The notes below the pieces were generated by a model. That model worked only from the letters and a program-made list of their open reading frames with translations. It made no database searches and was not told where the DNA came from. From positions 1 to 7,516 of the forward strand of contig CAYONQ010000103.1 in assembly GCA_964405375.1 (NCBI GenBank): a DNA stretch of 7,516 nt, given 5' to 3'. This document shows, piece after piece, positions 6,801 through 7,516 of this stretch. The position numbers and the translations under genes are program-made. The stretch comes from CAYONQ01 sp964405375 (GTDB lineage: Bacteria; Planctomycetota; Phycisphaerae; Sedimentisphaerales; Anaerobacaceae). Each line of letters begins with the position of its first letter. Position 1 is the first letter of the stretch.

Positions 6801-7321
6801 CCGCCTAAATAAGGGTCGAAATAAGCATCCCACACGGCACCGGCAGGATTGACTGCGATTGAGTAATAATAATCGCGCGCATACTTTATATCGTCAGGCA
6901 GCCAGGGCTTGAGATTGATTTGCACATAGTCGTCTGATGTGATAACCATATCCTCTTCTTTTGCTTCAGCGGTGATTGTCTTCTCTTCGTAAACAGTCCA
7001 GAATAGATAAATGTTATTGTCGTCGAAAAGCACTTTTACTGTTGTCTGGTCTTTTTCGCCGCTCTCACCGGCAAACGAGGTAACGGTCTGCGCATCCTGC
7101 CAATCGGCTTCTGACATTTCAGCGTCCGGCGTTATTGCCTTTTTGCTGAACCTTTTTTCGGGCTGATGCAGTTGCTTGCCCGGCTCGGATTTTGCCGACA
7201 TCAGTCTATTGCCGCCGCGGCCGGTACGAGTGCCGTCGGCGAGATGCATTTGTGCGACGGCGGGTGTCAGGAAGATTGCAGAAAGCATTACAAACACCAA
7301 AATAAATCTTACAAATCTCAT
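3890..7321 (-). CDS. Exported multidomain protein: two CBM9-like domains, Ycf48/BNR propeller, PIG-L/LmbE deacetylase
   Basis: A 1143-aa protein with an Sec-type signal peptide (basic MRFVR, hydrophobic core, likely cleavage after AVA at residue 23). Two CBM9/DOMON-like regions follow, about 62-260 and 284-500; each opens with an ITPDAEMSEADW/IPVVDGRPDTGLW strand as in sugar-binding family 9-like modules. Residues 511-570 are a charged, probably coiled-coil linker. Seven Asp-box repeats follow at 612-619, 671-678, 712-719, 754-761, 801-808, 849-856 and 890-897 (consensus S/T-x-D-G-G-x-T-W). Each is preceded by a GWAVGxxGTIL-type strand, as in the seven-bladed Ycf48/HCF136 propeller. The C-terminus from 906 resembles PIG-L/LmbE N-acetylglucosaminyl deacetylases: AHGDD (914-918) and ITHDP (1019-1023) with His1033. 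The protein probably works outside the cytoplasmic membrane on an amino-sugar glycan; the substrate is unknown. The ATG at 7321 has a strong GGAGG upstream. Confidence 0.85.
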   Translation of the reverse strand: MRFVRFILVFVMLSAIFLTPAVAQMHLADGTRTGRGGNRLMSAKSEPGKQLHQPEKRFSKKAITPDAEMSEADWQDAQTVTSFAGESGEKDQTTVKVLFDDNNIYLFWTVYEEKTITAEAKEEDMVITSDDYVQINLKPWLPDDIKYARDYYYSIAVNPAGAVWDAYFDPYLGGFFFSSWDSHIEVATSQEENKWFAEMIIPFSGLDHSSDPGRKWNLDFRHASKIDENKPARFYTPEIGVTVEQGIMVRRKNLVDYYWTRPEFMQEAKPEKGTKKADSVSAVTVDRIPVVDGRPDTGLWSAAKVIEINHTDRMGKLLKANAARAKAAATGDFLCFNLEADGAKVEKESADTAADHGMAAQTKGVNGVYMDTTLIANECFWIILQPRKPDADNLHLPYYLIKVNSNGKIDGTRYDRFGAPDRSWEPHAQIDIYDTAAGWGAEVSVAISSFDLPAGCVNNWGFNLFRNRMLDGQSQQNSELQTWLYTATDFLNPDIFGTLTDIIINGADAIRPGLERKVAQLREKIDSYSLKHKKLAKKLSEQLGKVELKTSKDLFAAEQSLEQIDNTLGVIDTKEHYDAHPHPAKGGYALLDVQFIGDKGWAVGAMGTILRSEDGGKTWQSVDIDTDADLYRVFFVNEQKGWAAGGRIRMAPTNDQMRHDERGGYGYIFHTADGGKTWKCQYGQRGRHLFGLYFKDENTGYTCGERGILLKTENGGEYWKECPTTGTKRWLYGITFTDKLNGFIVGESETVLKTTDGAKSWVKVPAPADRQFYGFRPFYRDITFNGSTGCIVGQNGTILISSDGGQTWLPKATFFDATTREFLDLTSVWFVTEKLGFAVGELGTKLMVTEDGGKSWTLRPVENTDWLRAVWAEADGKVVLVGEREQVLISKDRGFNWNKIRSDKPKTDILILTAHGDDSPIRLGSLMVHYGINEGKNIVDIEVIRDTHSIEYHGEIYNLEHHRDIRMSGVRTTTYFDEFENGNNGCDYYHLTTRLWESEDNAARHIVAAIRAYRPDIVITHDPVYGEYDKPGHKLSGRAGLRAFDTAGGQTDHWPELTRLALPPWQPKKFYCLASESFPPTIDVRPMAKIPLKGTKGTCWDYAEYVMCVFQSQGIHHVSDGDLCLVRSLVAGPEKETSIFDGL

Positions 7322-7330
7322 CTTTCAGTA

Positions 7331-7335
7331 CCTCC
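7331..7335 (-). promoter_or_regulatory. Strong ribosome binding site of the large exported protein
   Basis: On the - strand GGAGG lies nine bases before the ATG at 7321. This near-perfect Shine-Dalgarno, together with the signal peptide that begins at that ATG, fixes the start codon. The two prepilin genes on the other strand have no comparable site. Confidence 0.8.
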
Positions 7336-7383
7336 AAAAAAGAACATTAAATCCTCAATATTTAGAACATTTGAAAGAACGTT

Positions 7384-7412
7384 ATGATAAACAACTGGAC
7401 AACCGGATGCAA
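7384..7412 (-). promoter_or_regulatory. Possible sigma-70 promoter of the large exported protein
   Basis: Read on the - strand, TATCAT (7384-7389, five of six -10 consensus bases) follows TTGCAT (7407-7412, only three of six -35 bases) with a 17-base spacer. It would leave a leader of roughly 55 bases before the ATG at 7321. The -35 is weak and the region is AT-rich, so this is only a candidate. The gap 7322-7464 shows no other gene. Confidence 0.3.
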
Positions 7413-7432
7413 CAAATATATTGAGATTTTGT

Positions 7433-7462
7433 AAAAATTAAGCCTGCGCTGGGTTTGCGGGC
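7433..7462 (-). terminator. Probable terminator after tRNA-Ala
   Basis: On the - strand GCCCGC can pair with GCGCAGGC across the loop AAACCCA, leaving a two-base CA bulge (7442-7462), and is followed by TTAATTTTTA. It lies directly after the tRNA-Ala 3' end and would separate it from the downstream large gene. The stem is short and bulged, so its strength is uncertain. Confidence 0.45.
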
Positions 7463-7464
7463 AG

Positions 7465-7516
7465 TGGAGCCAATGGGATTCGAACCCACGACCTCTTGCA
7501 TGCCATGCAAGCGCTC
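7465..7516 (-). tRNA. tRNA-Ala(GGC), 3' part, truncated by window edge
   Basis: The - strand shows the 3' half of the D-stem (GAGC) and the anticodon stem CTTGC/GCAAG around loop ATGGCAT, with anticodon GGC and a normal U33. The T-arm GTGGG-TTCGAAT-CCCAT, the acceptor 3' strand TGGCTCC and discriminator A (7465) follow. The U at acceptor position 70 (7468) fits the G3:U70 identity pair of alanine tRNAs, though G3 is beyond the window. CCA is not encoded. About the first 20 bases of the tRNA are missing. Confidence 0.9.

Noticed and set aside
7354..7425. CTCAATAT (7354-7361) and ATATTGAG (7418-7425) as an inverted repeat upstream of the large gene
   Set aside because: Only 8 AT-rich bases separated by 56 bases; likely chance.

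Overview
The window looks like part of a bacterial chromosome of moderate GC content. Planctomycetota, perhaps a Phycisphaerae-type lineage, is my best guess. It rests on three things: 7-bp tandem repeats that read as a TRYEIRD-like peptide, a very large secreted protein joining Ycf48-type propeller repeats to a PIG-L/LmbE domain, and tRNA genes without encoded CCA. This is inference from remembered patterns; no 16S or other marker gene is present.

Left half, + strand (2-3678): one compact gene cluster for a type IV pilus or type II secretion-like machine. In order: the C-terminal end of an extension ATPase (PilB/GspE family, cut by the window edge), a complete PilT-family ATPase, a PilC/GspF-family inner-membrane platform protein with a shortened N-terminus, and two prepilin-like proteins (GspI/PilV-like and GspJ/PilW-like, both 162 aa). 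The ATPases would drive assembly and disassembly, PilC would couple them to the inner membrane, and the two prepilins would be minor subunits of the fibre tip. No major pilin, prepilin peptidase or secretin is in the window. Heptameric tandem repeats run into the first prepilin gene and supply its start codon and leader peptide. The second prepilin shows an eroded form of the same arrangement.

Centre (3678-3860): an AT-rich heptamer tract containing a good promoter, a tRNA-Val(GAC) with an unusual C at position 33, and a strong bidirectional terminator where the two halves of the window converge.

Right half, - strand (3890-7516): a single 1143-aa exported protein with signal peptide, two CBM9-like domains, a coiled-coil linker, seven Ycf48/BNR Asp-box repeats (one full propeller) and a C-terminal PIG-L/LmbE-type deacetylase domain with altered catalytic motifs. 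Upstream of it, on the same strand, lie a probable terminator and the 3' part of a tRNA-Ala(GGC) truncated by the window edge.

The most interesting points are the architecture of the large exported protein, its divergent deacetylase site, and prepilin leaders apparently born from 7-bp repeats that are open in all six frames.
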